From: Toxorhynchites rutilus septentrionalis
Taxonomy: Eukaryota > Arthropoda > Insecta > Diptera > Culicidae
NCBI RefSeq assembly: GCF_029784135.1
Contig: NC_073744.1
Location: forward strand, 72,404,593-72,468,592
Direction: 5' to 3'
Length of the DNA stretch: 64,000 bases
The notes below the pieces were generated by a model, which was not told the origin of the DNA, ran no database searches, and worked only from the letters and a program-made list of their open reading frames with translations. The translations under genes and the position numbers were made by a program. This document shows positions 1 to 11,024 of the stretch, piece after piece (the first letter of the stretch is position 1; the number at the start of each line of letters is the position of its first letter).

Positions 1-779
1 TTCAGAAAAAAATCAAGAATCAACTATGAGATAGTGAGAAAAAATTGAGAAAGTTTGTAAAAAAAAGCAAAAACACAACACAAAAGGTTCTTTTCAGAAC
101 CGCCAACATGTTCATAAAGAGTAAACAGTAAACTAATCCATTTTTCAGGTAGATAGGTAGGTATTCACGTAGGAGAAGAAAATAAAACAATATATTTAGC
201 AATAGGCTGTCCCCTTTGTATAGTCCTACGTCACTCCGGTTATGTCCCCGACATTACCCACCCGTCTTTTTCTTCTAATTTTCTAATTTTTATGCCGTAA
301 CAACATTCTTTTAAGTGGGTTGTATATTGTGTCCAACTTTGAGCTCAATCGGTTCCGCACTTTTCGAGTTTTTGACGCGTACACAAACGAATAGAACATT
401 TTTATATAGAGATAGGCATAAGATAAGTCTCATAAGTCCCATAGGATATTTTTAACAAGTGCTTATTCACTCCACTACCATGACTGGCTCGCAAACGACT
501 TTAGTTCGAGTAGTACTATTATATCAAGTACGAGTTTATTTATTCGTTAGATGCTTACACAAGCGCTGCGATGATTGTATAAAGCGTTTTTATGTTTTAA
601 TGAATATTTTTTAAAAATGTTTTAAAATGGAAACGTTTATAAAAATAGTTGAGAAACTGTGTTCTTGGCACTGTCGGTTGTGCGTAATAAGTAATAACAT
701 GTAGAACAATATGTTCATAAAAACTAGCATCTATAAATATAGTAAACATTCGTTATCTCGTAGTTAAAATTATTGAGGT
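1..779. other. Non-coding spacer with a dispersed repeat motif
   Basis: I see no gene here. Around 221-260 lies a stretch beginning GTCCTACGTCACTCCGGTTA that recurs in similar form near 44983-45030, so it is probably a fragment of a dispersed mosquito repeat. The rest is AT-rich and holds no convincing coding sequence on either strand. Confidence 0.5.
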
Positions 780-809
780 CAGAGATTCCACTGTACGTTG
801 TCAGCGTTC

Positions 810-1813
810 TTAGGCATTTCCAATAAGGGCACACAAAGCCTTCTTATAGTCCCCAGAGGTTTCGCTCTAAAAAAAAAGTGTTCGTGTTCATACAATTCTA
901 CAAGAAAAATGAAAATTATTACCTTGACTGCACTCATAAGCGTTTTGTTGTACATTTGTTCGTATTCGTCCTTGATGTTTTGTAAATCAGTTTCTGATCG
1001 AGAGACTATAATGCGAATGAGTGTAGTATCATCGGTACCCATTCCATCCATTGCTTCGAACAGGCGCTTCGCGAAGAAATGAGGAGCCATTTGAACACAT
1101 TCAACGATGGCACTGAGCGCTTCGTAAAAGTCGCCACTTACTTCAGCTTTCAATGCTTGTTCAATTGTCCGTCCCGTCAATTTCTTGTACTCCTCGAACA
1201 CATACTCCAATTGATCGAAACTTGAATGCGCCAAAATCTTTGTGAATACAGATTCGTCGGTTCCCCACTTCCCCTCACCAGCATCATACAGTTGCTTGGC
1301 TTGAATCACAGCAAAATCTGGATCCACGGTCCCTGGCGGATCACGTGTACCGGTGATTATCAACGTAAGGAGTCGTCGAAAGTCACCGGAAGTTTCTGTG
1401 CAGACATGCTCAGCCAACGGTCGGTTGTATAGTTCTTCATAAACTCGTGCAATGTGATGCATTTGTTCGTTGTTTTGTGAACAAAGTATCTCGATTAATG
1501 CCTTTTCGTTGGTTCCGAAACCGTCCATTGCCTTGAAGAGTTGTTTGCAAAGGTAATTCACCGGTGGTTGCATTAGACCAACAATAACATCTTCGAGTTT
1601 TCCACTGAGCTCCGATTTCAGGTCTTTTATGAGATCCCGACCCAGCTCGCGGGTAAATGCTTCGGAGATTGCTTGCCGCTGCCAGTTAGAACGGTTGCAA
1701 AGGATATTGATGATTGTCTGCTCATCCGTTCCAAACCCTTTCATTGCTTTCCGTAGAGCTGCAGCATCAGCAGACGGGTTAAATCCTTCGCTGGGTAGTA
1801 CAGTAGGTCTAGC
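810..1813 (-). CDS. AnxB10: Annexin, AnxB10-like (two 3' coding exons; 5' exon not found)
   Basis: Annexins bind acidic phospholipid membranes in a Ca2+-dependent way. The large exon 923-1813 encodes most of four annexin repeats, with the Ca2+-binding loops KGFGTDE, DGFGTNE, GKWGTDE and DGMGTDD in order. A 56-base intron (867-922) has a GT donor next to 923 and a pyrimidine-rich AG acceptor at 867-869. The last exon, 810-866, finishes repeat four with SETSGDYKKALCALIGNA and TAA. Open reading continues past the donor only as intron. At the 5' side, an AG acceptor lies directly above 1813. The residues read beyond it do not resemble an annexin N-terminus, so a short first coding exon lies further up and was not identified. 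The two exons give 315 residues, close to a full-length annexin. GLMQPPVNYLCKQL and similar stretches resemble fly AnxB10 most, which is the basis of the symbol. Confidence 0.88.
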
Positions 1814-3070
1814 CTGAATTGGTGAAATGAAAAGTGCGGTGTTAAAATTGATTGGCTTGATCTGTTGGTATCTGCAGATATATCTTAAATGTTTGGCAAT
1901 TTTTACCAAAAACAATCTAATATATGATAATGAATAAAAATGTTTATGGAACTAAAAAAACACTGAACCACTCAGCTCATAAAAATCTTCAAGATCAGAA
2001 TAATCAGTAACGCGTTGGTGGCATTATCTATTTAATTGAAAGGAAGAGCGAACGTGCTAAATGGAATATTCTATAGTGGTTTTTGTAATAATTATTTATT
2101 CCTCAATCGTGAGTTCCATGGCCATGGTTCCATGGTTTCTTCTTTGTTTACAAAATTGATGACGTACACAGCATTGCGCTAGCCGGAAGAATGGAACATA
2201 AACATGGGAATGCTTGGCTAAAGTATCCCTTATTGTTTACTGCTGAGAATGGATTCTAAATAAATATTTAGAGTATCGAACACTCAAGATTGCAAGCCGT
2301 AATTAGACTAGAAATTCCGTGTTTGAGAGCTATCAACGAGCATTTTACTGCTAATGAACTGGCGATATGAATTGCGGTCACGCAAGCTGTATAGTGAAGG
2401 ACATCGGCTATGCTGGTGCAATTATATCAGACAAATGTAGACAAGCTAATCTCACTGTTTCAACTTAACGAATTTTCTCGATTTTGAACCATCATCATCC
2501 TAATACTGCTAAGCTTAAATGTATAAAAAGATTTATAAGACTAAAGAATTTTTTACTCATTGTATAATACCACGACATTATTGAACTTATTCGATAACCG
2601 ATCGAAATAGTCTAATTCTAATGTGATTTTTTTGCTACTCTATGGATGTGAGTCACAGTACAGGTTTTTCACAGTTGTAATTTTTCCTTCTACTTGCGTT
2701 GTTTATCCGAACCACTCGCTTTGCACGGTTTGCATCGACTAATCTCGCGAAATTTACTGAAGCTGGTAGTAGTTGCTAAAAGCAGAGATACATTTATTAT
2801 CTTTTATTCATGCCACTCACACTCTCGTGTAACAATAGTCATTAATAGAGCCGGTTTATACAACACGTCACTACCGTTGGTAATAAGTCCGTCAATAAGT
2901 TCACGACGTCACAGAATACACGTCTCGTTTACACTTGGGTTTTCTTTAATGAATCACCAAGATTTTAAAAGCACTAGTGCTTTTTCCCTCTTATATCTTG
3001 GACAGCCATACACCTTAGGGTGGCAATGGATGTATGAGAAAAAATTCATCATCGAATTTCAAAAACCGAC
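1814..3070. other. Annexin upstream spacer
   Basis: This must contain the missing first annexin exon and its promoter, but I cannot point to either with confidence. No other coding sequence or recognised mobile element is visible. Confidence 0.4.
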
Positions 3071-3533
3071 CATGTAGGGTAACACGGGGTGAGTTGGACA
3101 TACGGGGTGATTTGGACTACCCCATTATCTCAAAAAGTACGGTTCAACTTGGAATTTTTATAATGTCATCTTCTTTTATTAATGAACCGTATGTAACTAA
3201 CGTAAAAAAAACTTTGGTAAAATTCGACAGGTGGAAGGGAATGGTAGCTTGAACACAGCAAGCACTTTGATTTTCGAAAAATGTGAATTTTCCGATCGTG
3301 GTTTTAAGGTTTTTCCCGCTGATTAAACAAACTTTTCGTGTATTGTGCAGTAAAGTTCTGTTTGTCTACATAAGAGGAACAATTCGATGCAGCGAAACTG
3401 TAACTTTGATAACAATAAATGAAATTAATTGCATTTTAATTTTTGCATGTTGTGTGGGTTGACATGGACATATTTCTGAGGGGTGAATTGGTGCTACAGA
3501 TTTGAGGTTTTTCTTTGGTCTAATTGATTCCAG

Positions 3534-3668
3534 ATGCCGCTGAATTACAAAAAGAGGATGGGCAGACAACGTTGGAAGAAAGAGGAGCTTGAAAGAGCAA
3601 CGCAGGCCATCAAGAACGGATTTTCTTTGACCAAGAATCGAGAATGTTTGAAAATGCTCGAACAATAG
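3534..3668 (+). pseudogene. Transposase N-terminal relic (psq-type helix-turn-helix)
   Basis: A 44-codon reading frame starts with ATG and the residues MPLNYKKRMGRQRW. It continues through ELERATQAIKNGFSLTKN and stops at TAG. This pattern (MPRNYK, a Trp, a basic AI.NG..L helix) matches the pipsqueak/CENP-B-type DNA-binding helix at the start of pogo-family transposases. The DNA-binding domain is cut short and no DDE catalytic domain follows, so it cannot be functional. It lies inside the inverted-repeat element 3078-4965, which fits its origin. Confidence 0.65.
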
Positions 3669-3904
3669 TGAAAAAAATCCATGCAGAATTCGAGATGGTC
3701 TCAATCCAATTTTTTTGGTCTGGAATCTGGCTAAGACACCTGGTATCCATCCCAGAACACTGTTACTGATTGTAACATTATTGGCGATCTAACGTACAAA
3801 TCTACACCTAGGCGGCGCTGCGGTGAATGTGATGATGCAGCCGTATGGCACCCGCCATGTTTTTGATGCCAACATCTCACACGTCAGAAGTATTTGTTTT
3901 CTTC

Positions 3905-4130
3905 AAAACAGCGATCCGCGTTGACGGCAGTGAGCTTCGTTTATTAGTTTAGGGGAGCGTCAAAGAACAGCTGATTTTCAGTCGGAGTGAACGTTTTCAA
4001 AATTAAAATTATGAATGAAAATTAGCTTTCCCATATCAAATTAGTATTCTGTTTAAATTAAAAACATTTTTGTTTGCAGGTGGGGAAAAAGTCTCATACG
4101 AAAATTATTTATGAAGACAACTTTATATCA
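3905..4130 (+). repeat. Dispersed repeat family R1, copy 1
   Basis: It begins near CCGCGTTGACGGCAGTGAGC and runs through AATTATGAATGAAAATTAGC to ACAACTTTATATCATA. Diverged copies in the same orientation lie at 15525-15745 and 63775-63990. No coding capacity is visible. Confidence 0.6.
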
Positions 4131-5035
4131 TAAAGAAAAAAATCAGCAACAATGTTGGAATTGTATGACCATATGGATGAATGAAAGTCAGAAATACGTG
4201 TTTCTAATAATTAAATAACATAATGTGAAAATTTTCATTCAAATTTTAAAATTTGAAAACCGGCTTCGTGTCTTCTAATCTGGTAGAGGTTACACTAACG
4301 ATTTTGGGACCCAAATTATGACTCAAACTTAAAGTCGCCACCAGACGTCGACGTTATCGCGAATTACCAATTTACCACCATCTGATATATCGTGATGTCG
4401 ATGATGAACTTTTACAGCAGAGGGATAGTGAGATAGGCGGTGACGGTAGGTAGAGTGAGATAGCGATAATCGTGTCATACACCTGTGATGATGGTTTTAA
4501 ATTTTGCCATGTGAGCTTATGGAAGGTTTGTAGTTCTTTCCATAAATTACAATGTTATAATCATGAAAGATTATTTGATTGCGATGAGTTTGTAAGAAAT
4601 TTAATTCTGCGTAATTTTATATATAACATGTTATTTATTTACCTCTCTCAGTAGTAAAAACTATAAAAATGTTGACAATGGTTGAATTAAAGAAGGGAAT
4701 TCGAGAGCACAATCAAACACAAGTAGAAAAATGTACGATTCCTGCATGTGAGAACTACCTTGGAAAGCCCGGAAGTAAAATATACGTGATTTGTTTTTGA
4801 GTTTTAGGTTACATTAGCATCATTTTCTTAGTTCAAAAACAAAATCCAGATGTCTCACCGATCGTTTACGTTTTGCGTTAGATCGCCAATTCCAATGTTA
4901 TGTTTTTTTCGATGAAACACACACTGGACCAAATCACCCCACAGATGGTCCAAATCACCCCGCATCAAATTTTAATATCCAAAAATCATCTCTTTTATTT
5001 TATGATATTTTTGGTAGTTTAAAGCTTGATATAAT

Positions 5036-5208
5036 TATTGTATATTGAATTACAGTTTAGATTAGTGAAAGTGCTGTCAAAGTAGTTGTTGAAAAAAAGT
5101 TCTTTTCCGACTCCGACTCCCAAACAAGTCACACGCTTTTTTATTATACTCCGAAAGATTTGATGAAGTATCTTTTAGTAGTTTCCCTCGGTGATCCGGA
5201 ACACATTA
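5036..5208 (+). repeat. 5' LTR of gypsy element (internally deleted)
   Basis: It starts TATTGTATATTGAATTACA and ends GGAACACATTA. It matches the 3' LTR at 7329-7612 but lacks about 110 bases from its middle. Confidence 0.75.
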
Positions 5209-5581
5209 GTGGCGACGAGGATAAACAAGAAACGATCAGCGACCGCTTTGAAGAAGCAGCGGCAGTTTGGTGACCAGTTTTTTCCGGGAAAATAAACACG
5301 GTAAAAGTTAACAAATAATTGTGAGTCAAATAAATTTTGGTAAGATATTGTGCGACCATTGTTCAGTGGTGACAAACGCTTTTGTGAACCAATGCGCCAT
5401 TTGCTTTTAAAGAAAAAGTTTTCCATGTTTAAGTTATTTAAAGTGATTTTTCTTTTCTTCCGAGTTTGGAAGCGCTCTTGAACAATCGGGAAATTACCCG
5501 GCGACAATCATTTTTATCGACTAGAAGTTTGCCATTGACATCGCGGAGGAAATTTTGCTGAAAATCGGTTGATGCTCGCTT

Positions 5582-7271
5582 TTGGCATCGGGTGAGAGTG
5601 GCAGTTGGTTTGGTGAGTTATATCGTTTGATTTCTAGACAACCAAGAGAAGTTCAAAACAGACATTCGAGCGTTTTCGTGCAAGCAGCTTATTTTGACTT
5701 GGAGTGTATGAATTTTTCTTCTATAAATAAGATTAATGGTCCCTGCTTGTTAAATGTATCTATTAAAAATGATCCTGTAAAGATGGAGATTGATAGTGGA
5801 TCTTTTGTATCAGTGGTGAGCAATTAGTTGTATTTACCGGTTCCAGGTTAAATGTTTCTGGGGAAGTTGAAGATATTGTTGAATGCAAGGTGAAGAAAGT
5901 GAAATTGAATCTTTTAGTTCTTGACTGTGATTACCAATTTATTCCTTTGCTGGTAGACCATGGTTGGATGATTTTTTTTCCCAACTGGAGACATTTTTTT
6001 GGTGATTCAATACCAATCAATTATATTACAGAAAAACAAAATAACGCACTTATTGCTGGAATAAAATTAAAGTTTTCTGACGTTTTTGTCAAGGATTTTT
6101 CTACTCGAATAAATCATTTTGAAGCCGATTTGGTTATGAAAAGGGACATTATAATTTTTAAGAAGGCAAATGACGTTCCCTATCTTTCAGGGGAGAAGGT
6201 TTTAAATTGTTTAGATAAATTAGGGAAAGATAACGTTATAACTCCTATTCTAACTAGTGAGTGTGAAAAGTGAAAAATTAGTAATTGACTACAAAGTTTC
6301 TATTAACAAGCTAATTATACCGAATACCTATCCATTGCAATTTACTCAGGATTTCTTTGCTAGATTAGCTGGAAGTAACGTGTTTTGTGCGTTGGATTTT
6401 GAGGAAGCGTACACACACCTATCAATGTCTGAACACTCACGAAAATTTATGGTTTAACGCAATTAAAGAACGTAGACTGCTACAGAGCGCTTCCTCTAGT
6501 GCTATCTTCCAGCAAGAAATGGATCAGGTTTTGTATGACATTGAAGATCTTGTTGCTGCTTGTGATGTTTGTGTAAGCATGGCAATTGTTCCAATACTCA
6601 AAAAGTTTTTTCTAGGGCCTGGTATGCTGATTTTTAGCTTAGAGGATCAGAGTAATCCTTTTTTATTAAAGTATAGAAATAACAACATGGCATCAGAGGG
6701 TAGTTTCCCTTCTGAAAGGATATTTAGTTATACACCAAATGTGTTGATCGATTTGATCAACCCAGAGAAGAATTATAAGCAAACGCTGGTACCACATTCG
6801 CTCAATGATGCTTCTAAATCTAATAATAAATATTATCAACATGATCCTTTTGATACGCAGATGTCTGGGGTACAAGTATATCGTGGGGACAAGTATAATA
6901 CTCTACATTTACGTGAAAAATGTTTTAAAGCATCATTTTCAAAACGATTCTCTAAAAAGTTATTACAGATTACGGTTGGAAACGAGACGACGACTACCGT
7001 TCATGCAATCCAGGTCAGAGTCGTTAGGGATACACAAGGAACATCGGGTCAGCCCAGGTTGAGATTGGCCGAAACTGGTCGGCCAATACCGACTACCTCT
7101 GAAACCGAGATGCCAACCGTGGAGGAGAGAAATGATGTTCGGCAAACGCCGGTTCGAATCGAGAATCAATCAACAGTGAATGGAAGCATAAAGAGAAAGT
7201 ATCAGCCTGAATCGGTAGTGCTAACTGGCCTATCAAGGCGTTCGAAGAGAGTGAAGAGGCCAAGAAAGTGA
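5582..7271 (+). pseudogene. Gypsy polyprotein remnants (protease, partial RT, C-terminal tail)
   Basis: Several frames together show what remains of pol. Near 5785-5820 the residues MEIDSGSFVSVVS carry the retroviral-type aspartyl protease DSG motif. Near 6285-6455 the residues GSNVFCALDFEEAYTHLSMS match the start of a Ty3/gypsy reverse-transcriptase palm. After a frame change, SSSAIFQQEMDQVLYDIE (about 6500-6550) continues it. The YxDD box expected next is lost and the text jumps to a basic C-terminal tail (6600-7271) ending SRRSKRVKRPRK. The frame breaks and missing domains mean no functional product. Confidence 0.75.
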
Positions 7272-7328
7272 ATATGAATATTTTTGAATTATTGTTCTTA
7301 TTTCTGGATTTTTGTAAGGGGGAAGAGC

Positions 7329-7612
7329 TATTGTATATTGAATTACAATTTAGGTTAGTTGAATTTTAGAGTGTATTCGAACATCTATTGAATGGGTATA
7401 TTCTATAGACACTTTAGATAACTTTAATTATTCGTGTATTCAGCATTCGGCGGGATAAACATACTGCTGTCAAAGTAGTTGTTGAAATAAAGTTCTTTTC
7501 TGACTTCGACTCCCAAACAAGTCACACGCTTTTTTATTATACTCCGAAAGATTTGATTAAGTATCTTTTAGTAGTTTCCCTCGGATTTCCCTCGGTGATT
7601 CAGAACACATTA
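7329..7612 (+). repeat. 3' LTR of gypsy element
   Basis: It is 284 bases, starts TATTGTATATTGAATTACA directly after the polypurine tract and ends CAGAACACATTA. A short repeat of CCCTCGG is present near its end compared with the 5' copy. Confidence 0.75.
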
Positions 7613-7626
7613 ATAATGATTAAACA

Positions 7627-8396
7627 TTATTGATTGATAGAAAACAAGTGTAGCTCAGTATACAATGTGACATTGTTTATTTTTATCTCGTCAATCGTAG
7701 CGTAGCGTCGTCCTTTCATGGACCTCTCCAGTTTTGGGAACAAGAAAAAGTCAAAGGGGGCCAGATCTGGAGAATATGGTGCCTGGGGCATCATTAGTGT
7801 GTTGTTTTTGGCCAAAAAGTCGCGCACAAGCAACGATGAAATTGAGCAAATTTGAGACGAATTTCGCGGCGACCCGTCTCATGCCCAAATCATCGATAAA
7901 AATCGAATGACACGAGCTAATCGATATGCCTAGGTCCTCAGCAACTTATTTAACGGTGATTCGACGATTGGTCAATACCATTTTCTTAACTTCATCATTT
8001 TTTCGTCTGTTGTTGAAGTGCTCGGGCGTCCGGCACGCTCTTCCTCGTTCACATCTTCTCTCCTTCTGAGAACATTTTGTACCACCGATAAACGTTGCTT
8101 CGAACCAAGGTAACTTCTCCGTAGGCCACAGTCAATATTCGGAATGCATCCGCGCACTTAATTTCGTTTTCCAAACAAAATTTGATACAGGTTATTTGAT
8201 TCATTTTTTTGAATAGGTAAAAATCGAAAACGAGCCAAAACACGTGCAAGCAAAGCAGCGGTCAACAATTAACTGAACATTCAAAATGGCCGACCTTGTC
8301 GGCATAAGTGACAGACATGAGTACAAACATAACGTCACTAAATAATAGGTAACCCGCGATAATTCAAAATTCGCGATACTTTTTGAACATACCTCA
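7627..8396 (-). pseudogene. Mariner (DD34D) transposase, internal deletion derivative
   Basis: Read on the minus strand, the N-terminal helix-turn-helix region (8249 down to about 7970) includes CIKFCLENEIKCADAFRIL and GRPSTSTTDEK. It continues with VLTNRRITVK and GMRRVAAKFVSNLLN (to about 7840). It then jumps directly to SLLVRDFLAKNNTLMMP and YSPDLAPFDFFLFPKLER (7833-7690), the region of the third catalytic acid. The segment holding the first two catalytic aspartates is gone and stops interrupt the rest. The sequence TGAGGTATGTTCAAAAAG read inward from about 8396 looks like the mariner end. Non-functional. Confidence 0.8.
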
Positions 8397-8458
8397 TATA
8401 CTCGCGCATGGTGTCACAGACCGAAAATTGAACTTCTCTTTAACATTGCTATTGTGTA

Positions 8459-8471
8459 TTTTTGAGGCTTT
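8459..8471. repeat. SINE target-site duplication, left copy
   Basis: TTTTTGAGGCTTT occurs here and again, identically, at 8965-8977, on either side of the SINE. Confidence 0.8.
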
Positions 8472-8964
8472 TTTTTATCTTATTTATTTATTTATTAGGC
8501 TCATTAGCATTTTAGCTGTAACAGAGCCGGGTTTTAATCGTGTACATGTACATATGTTTATGTTTCTATAAATTGTAAATTACACAGTAGTTAGTAGTAG
8601 CCATTTAGGCGTTAAGTATTCTGTTCCATTACATTATGGTAAATCACACAGTAGTAGCCATTTAGGCATAAGGGTATTCTTTCTGTTCTTCCATTGTTCA
8701 GCAGACCGGACAGCGAAGACAGTTGATATTGATCATTGTTGAGTTATTTATAGAACAGCAGCCCGATGTGTCTTGCAGAGCAGAGCATTGTATGGATGAA
8801 TCGATCTCATTTCGACCGTGGATCGATTTCCATCGCTGATGATGGTTGCGTGGACGTAGTTATTCTATAACAACACAAAGATGGTCAATTGAGGGCCCTG
8901 AGTTTGAACTCACGATCGATCGCTTGGTAAGCGAGCGCGTAACCAAGTGGCTACGAAGACCCCC
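8472..8964 (-). mobile_element. tRNA-derived SINE
   Basis: On the minus strand the element begins GGGGTCTTCGTAGCCACTTG, which contains a box-A-like TAGCCACTTGG. Box B follows as GAGTTCAAACTC (about 8910), as in a tRNA gene. The body runs to a tail of AATAAATAAATAAATAAG followed by an A-run near 8472-8500. A 13-base direct duplication flanks it exactly. The 3' half holds a roughly 60-base tandem duplication containing GCCTAAATGGCTACTACT (about 8588-8690). Such elements are transcribed by RNA polymerase III and copied by LINE enzymes. I cannot assign a family name. Confidence 0.8.
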
Positions 8965-9017
8965 TTTTTGAGGCTTTATTGGTATTCATTTGAAGAAGAG
9001 GATATAATCTAATATTT

Positions 9018-10919
9018 ATGACAGACATACAATTGTACTAGCGTTGTGCTTCGAAAACTGTATGTCTGTCACCATGTACAGCGCTAGAACCATGCAAGCA
9101 ACTCGGTACAATCGCTGTACCTGTACCGACCTGTTTTACCGCTGTACATGGCTACAGTTGAACTGTTCGCAGCGCCATAGACGGATAGTGGTGGGTAGCT
9201 TGAACAAGCCTAATCAAAACACTTGGTAAACATTCTTTTCATTGGCTTTCTCTTGAGTTAATAACTTAGATTGGAAACTTGTTTGTTGTGTTTGAAAGTT
9301 TAGACGCTAAATAAAAACCATTTTCATTGAAATATGTGATGAAAATTGGTCAAATTTCTGATTGTCAGTTTGACATGAGGTACAATGTACAACCAAAGCA
9401 TGTCTGTCATGCTACGATGGTACCCGTACAACGCTCTACACGTACAACGCTAGTACAGCTGTATGTCTGTCCATGGTATTATACGTAATACCATGGACAG
9501 ACATACAGCTGTACTAGCGCTGTACGTGTACAGCGTTGTACAGGTACCACGATAGCATGACACACATACTTTGGTTGTACATTGTACCGCATGTCAGACT
9601 GACAATCAGAAGTTTGAATTTATTGCATTGTATTTTCACCAATATTTCAATGAAAAAGGTTTTTATTTAGCGTCTAAACTATCGAACACAACCAATATGT
9701 TTCCAATCTGAGTTATTAACTCAAGAGAAAGTCAAGGAAAAGATTGTATACCAAATGTTTTGATTCGTTTTGTTCATGCTACCCACCACTAATCGTCTAT
9801 GGCGCTGCGCACAGTACAACTGTAGCCATGTACAGCGGTAAAATAGGTCGGTACAGGTACAGCGATTGTACCGAGTTGCTTGCATGGTTCTAGCGCTGTA
9901 CATGGTGACAGACATACAATTTTCGAAGTACAACGCAAGTACAGCTGTATGTCTGTCATAAGTATAATACTAGAGACAGACATACAGCTGTACTTGCGTT
10001 GTAAGAGTACAGCGTTGTACAGGTACTATCGTACCATGACAGACATACTTTGGTTGTACATTGTACCGTATGTCAAACTGACAATTAGAATTTTTCCAAT
10101 TTTCACCACATATTTCAATGAAAAAGGTTTTTATTTAGCGTCTTAACTATCAAACACAACAAGCAAGTTTCCAGTCAAAGTTATTAACTCAAGAGAAAGT
10201 CATTAAAAAAGAATGTTTACCAAATGTTTTGATTCGATTTGTTCATGCTACCCACCGCTAACCGTCTATGGCGCTGCGCACAGTACAGCTGTAGCCATGT
10301 ACAGCGGTAAAATAGGTCGGTACAGGTACAGCGATTGTACCGAGTTGCTTGCATGGTTCTAGCGCTTTACATGGTGACAGACATACAATTTTCGAAGTAC
10401 AGCGGTAGTACAGCTGTATGTCTGTCATAAGTATAAGACAGACACACAACTGTACTAGCGTTGTACTTCGAAAATTGTATGTCTGTAACCATGTACATCG
10501 CTATAACCATGCAAGCAGCTCTGTACAATCGCTGTATCTGTACCGATCTGTTTTACCGCTGTACATGGCTACACTGCCCAAATATGCATGGTTGACGTAA
10601 GCACCAAATGTGGTTTTTAATTGAAATTAAATAACAAAAATCATACAGCCCCTCTGGACAACTTTTCACTGTTATTATTTATTAAATTGAGGCAGATAAT
10701 TCGATATAAATTGTTTATAGTCATGATTATTCAGCTAAAAACAATAAAAAGGCGTTTTCCTTTTCTTGGTGACATTGGTGCTTACGTCAACCATGCATAT
10801 TTGGACAGTACTGTTGTACTGTGTGCAGCGCCATAGATGGTTAGTGGAGGGTAGCACGAACAAACCGAATCAAAACACTTGGTAAACATTCTTTTCATTG
10901 ACTTTCTCTTGAGTTAAAG
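9018..10919. mobile_element. Palindromic cluster of four related MITE copies
   Basis: Units of about 465 bases begin and end with GACAGACATACA(A/G)(C/T)TGTACT. Copy 1 (about 9018-9480) is in one orientation. Copies 2 (about 9487-9963) and 3 (about 9972-10436) are in the other. Copy 4 (10437-10919) is again like copy 1 and truncated. Each contains the subterminal GTACAGCG/CGCTGTAC runs and a shared core (CTTTCTCTTGAGTTAA, TTTTTATTTAGCGTC). Between copies 1 and 2 the junction CCATGGTATTATACGTAATACCATGG is itself an imperfect palindrome (about 9472-9497). No protein is encoded. The open frames seen are translations of the repeats. Confidence 0.75.
10572..10808. mobile_element. TA-flanked MITE nested in the cluster
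   Basis: The ends are CACTGCCCAAATATGCATGG at the left and CCATGCATATTTGGACAG at the right, giving about 32 bases of inverted repeat that includes GGTTGACGTAAGCACCAA. TA occurs at 10570-10571 and 10809-10810. Compared with copy 2 of the host repeat, removing the insertion restores CTACAGTTGTACTG almost exactly. This marks a later Tc1/mariner-type insertion. Confidence 0.8.
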
Positions 10920-11024
10920 GGCCTGATTCTCAAATACACTTTACGGTGAAACGAAATAAATGGCACGCCATTGAACAACGTTTTACGAGTTAGTGAAGTG
11001 TCGAAGATAAAAATGAGTTTTCAG
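10919..11024 (+). repeat. Truncated end of the GGGCCTGATTCTC MITE family
   Basis: It begins GGGCCTGATTCTCAAATACA and runs to TGAGTTTTCAG. It corresponds to the reverse complement of the right end of the element at 58330-59051. The other end is missing. Confidence 0.7.

Larger units (their letters stand above)
3078..4965. mobile_element. Decayed pogo-like DNA transposon with inverted ends
   Basis: The left end (about 3083-3120) has two units of CGGGGTGANTTGGAC. The right end (about 4925-4962) has the same two units in inverted order, GTCCAAATCACCCCG. This makes a terminal inverted repeat of about 38 bases around 1.9 kb. Between them is the N-terminus of a pogo/CENP-B-type transposase (3534-3668). 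The interior is also interrupted by a member of a separate dispersed repeat (3905-4130) and a fragment bearing the CCACCAGACGTCGAC motif (4325-4365). The superfamily call rests on the inverted ends plus the protein relic. Exact ends and target duplication are unclear. Confidence 0.6.
5036..7612 (+). mobile_element. Ty3/gypsy LTR retrotransposon, degraded
   Basis: Two LTRs flank a shortened interior. The candidate primer-binding site TGGCGACGAGGAT starts at 5210, just after the 5' LTR. A purine tract (AGGGGGAAGAGC, about 7317-7328) directly precedes the 3' LTR. ATAAT occurs immediately outside both LTRs (5031-5035 and 7613-7617) and may be the 5-bp target duplication. Gag, most of the reverse transcriptase, RNase H and integrase are missing, so this is a deletion derivative. 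Confidence 0.75.
8397..9017 (+). repeat. Inverted-copy repeat R2, left member (split by the SINE)
   Basis: Apart from the SINE, this sequence (GTGTCACAGACCGAAAATTG onward) matches the reverse complement of 13230-13372. The match extends past the SINE into ATTCATTTGAAGAAGAGGAT. The two members enclose about 4.2 kb. Confidence 0.6.

Noticed and set aside
5890..6273. A separate host gene between gypsy LTRs
   Set aside because: The frame is bounded by gypsy protease and reverse-transcriptase pieces and is best read as decayed polyprotein.
9044..10600. Several 60-88 codon Cys/Thr-rich frames
   Set aside because: They are translations of the MITE repeats in different orientations and share no protein family signature.
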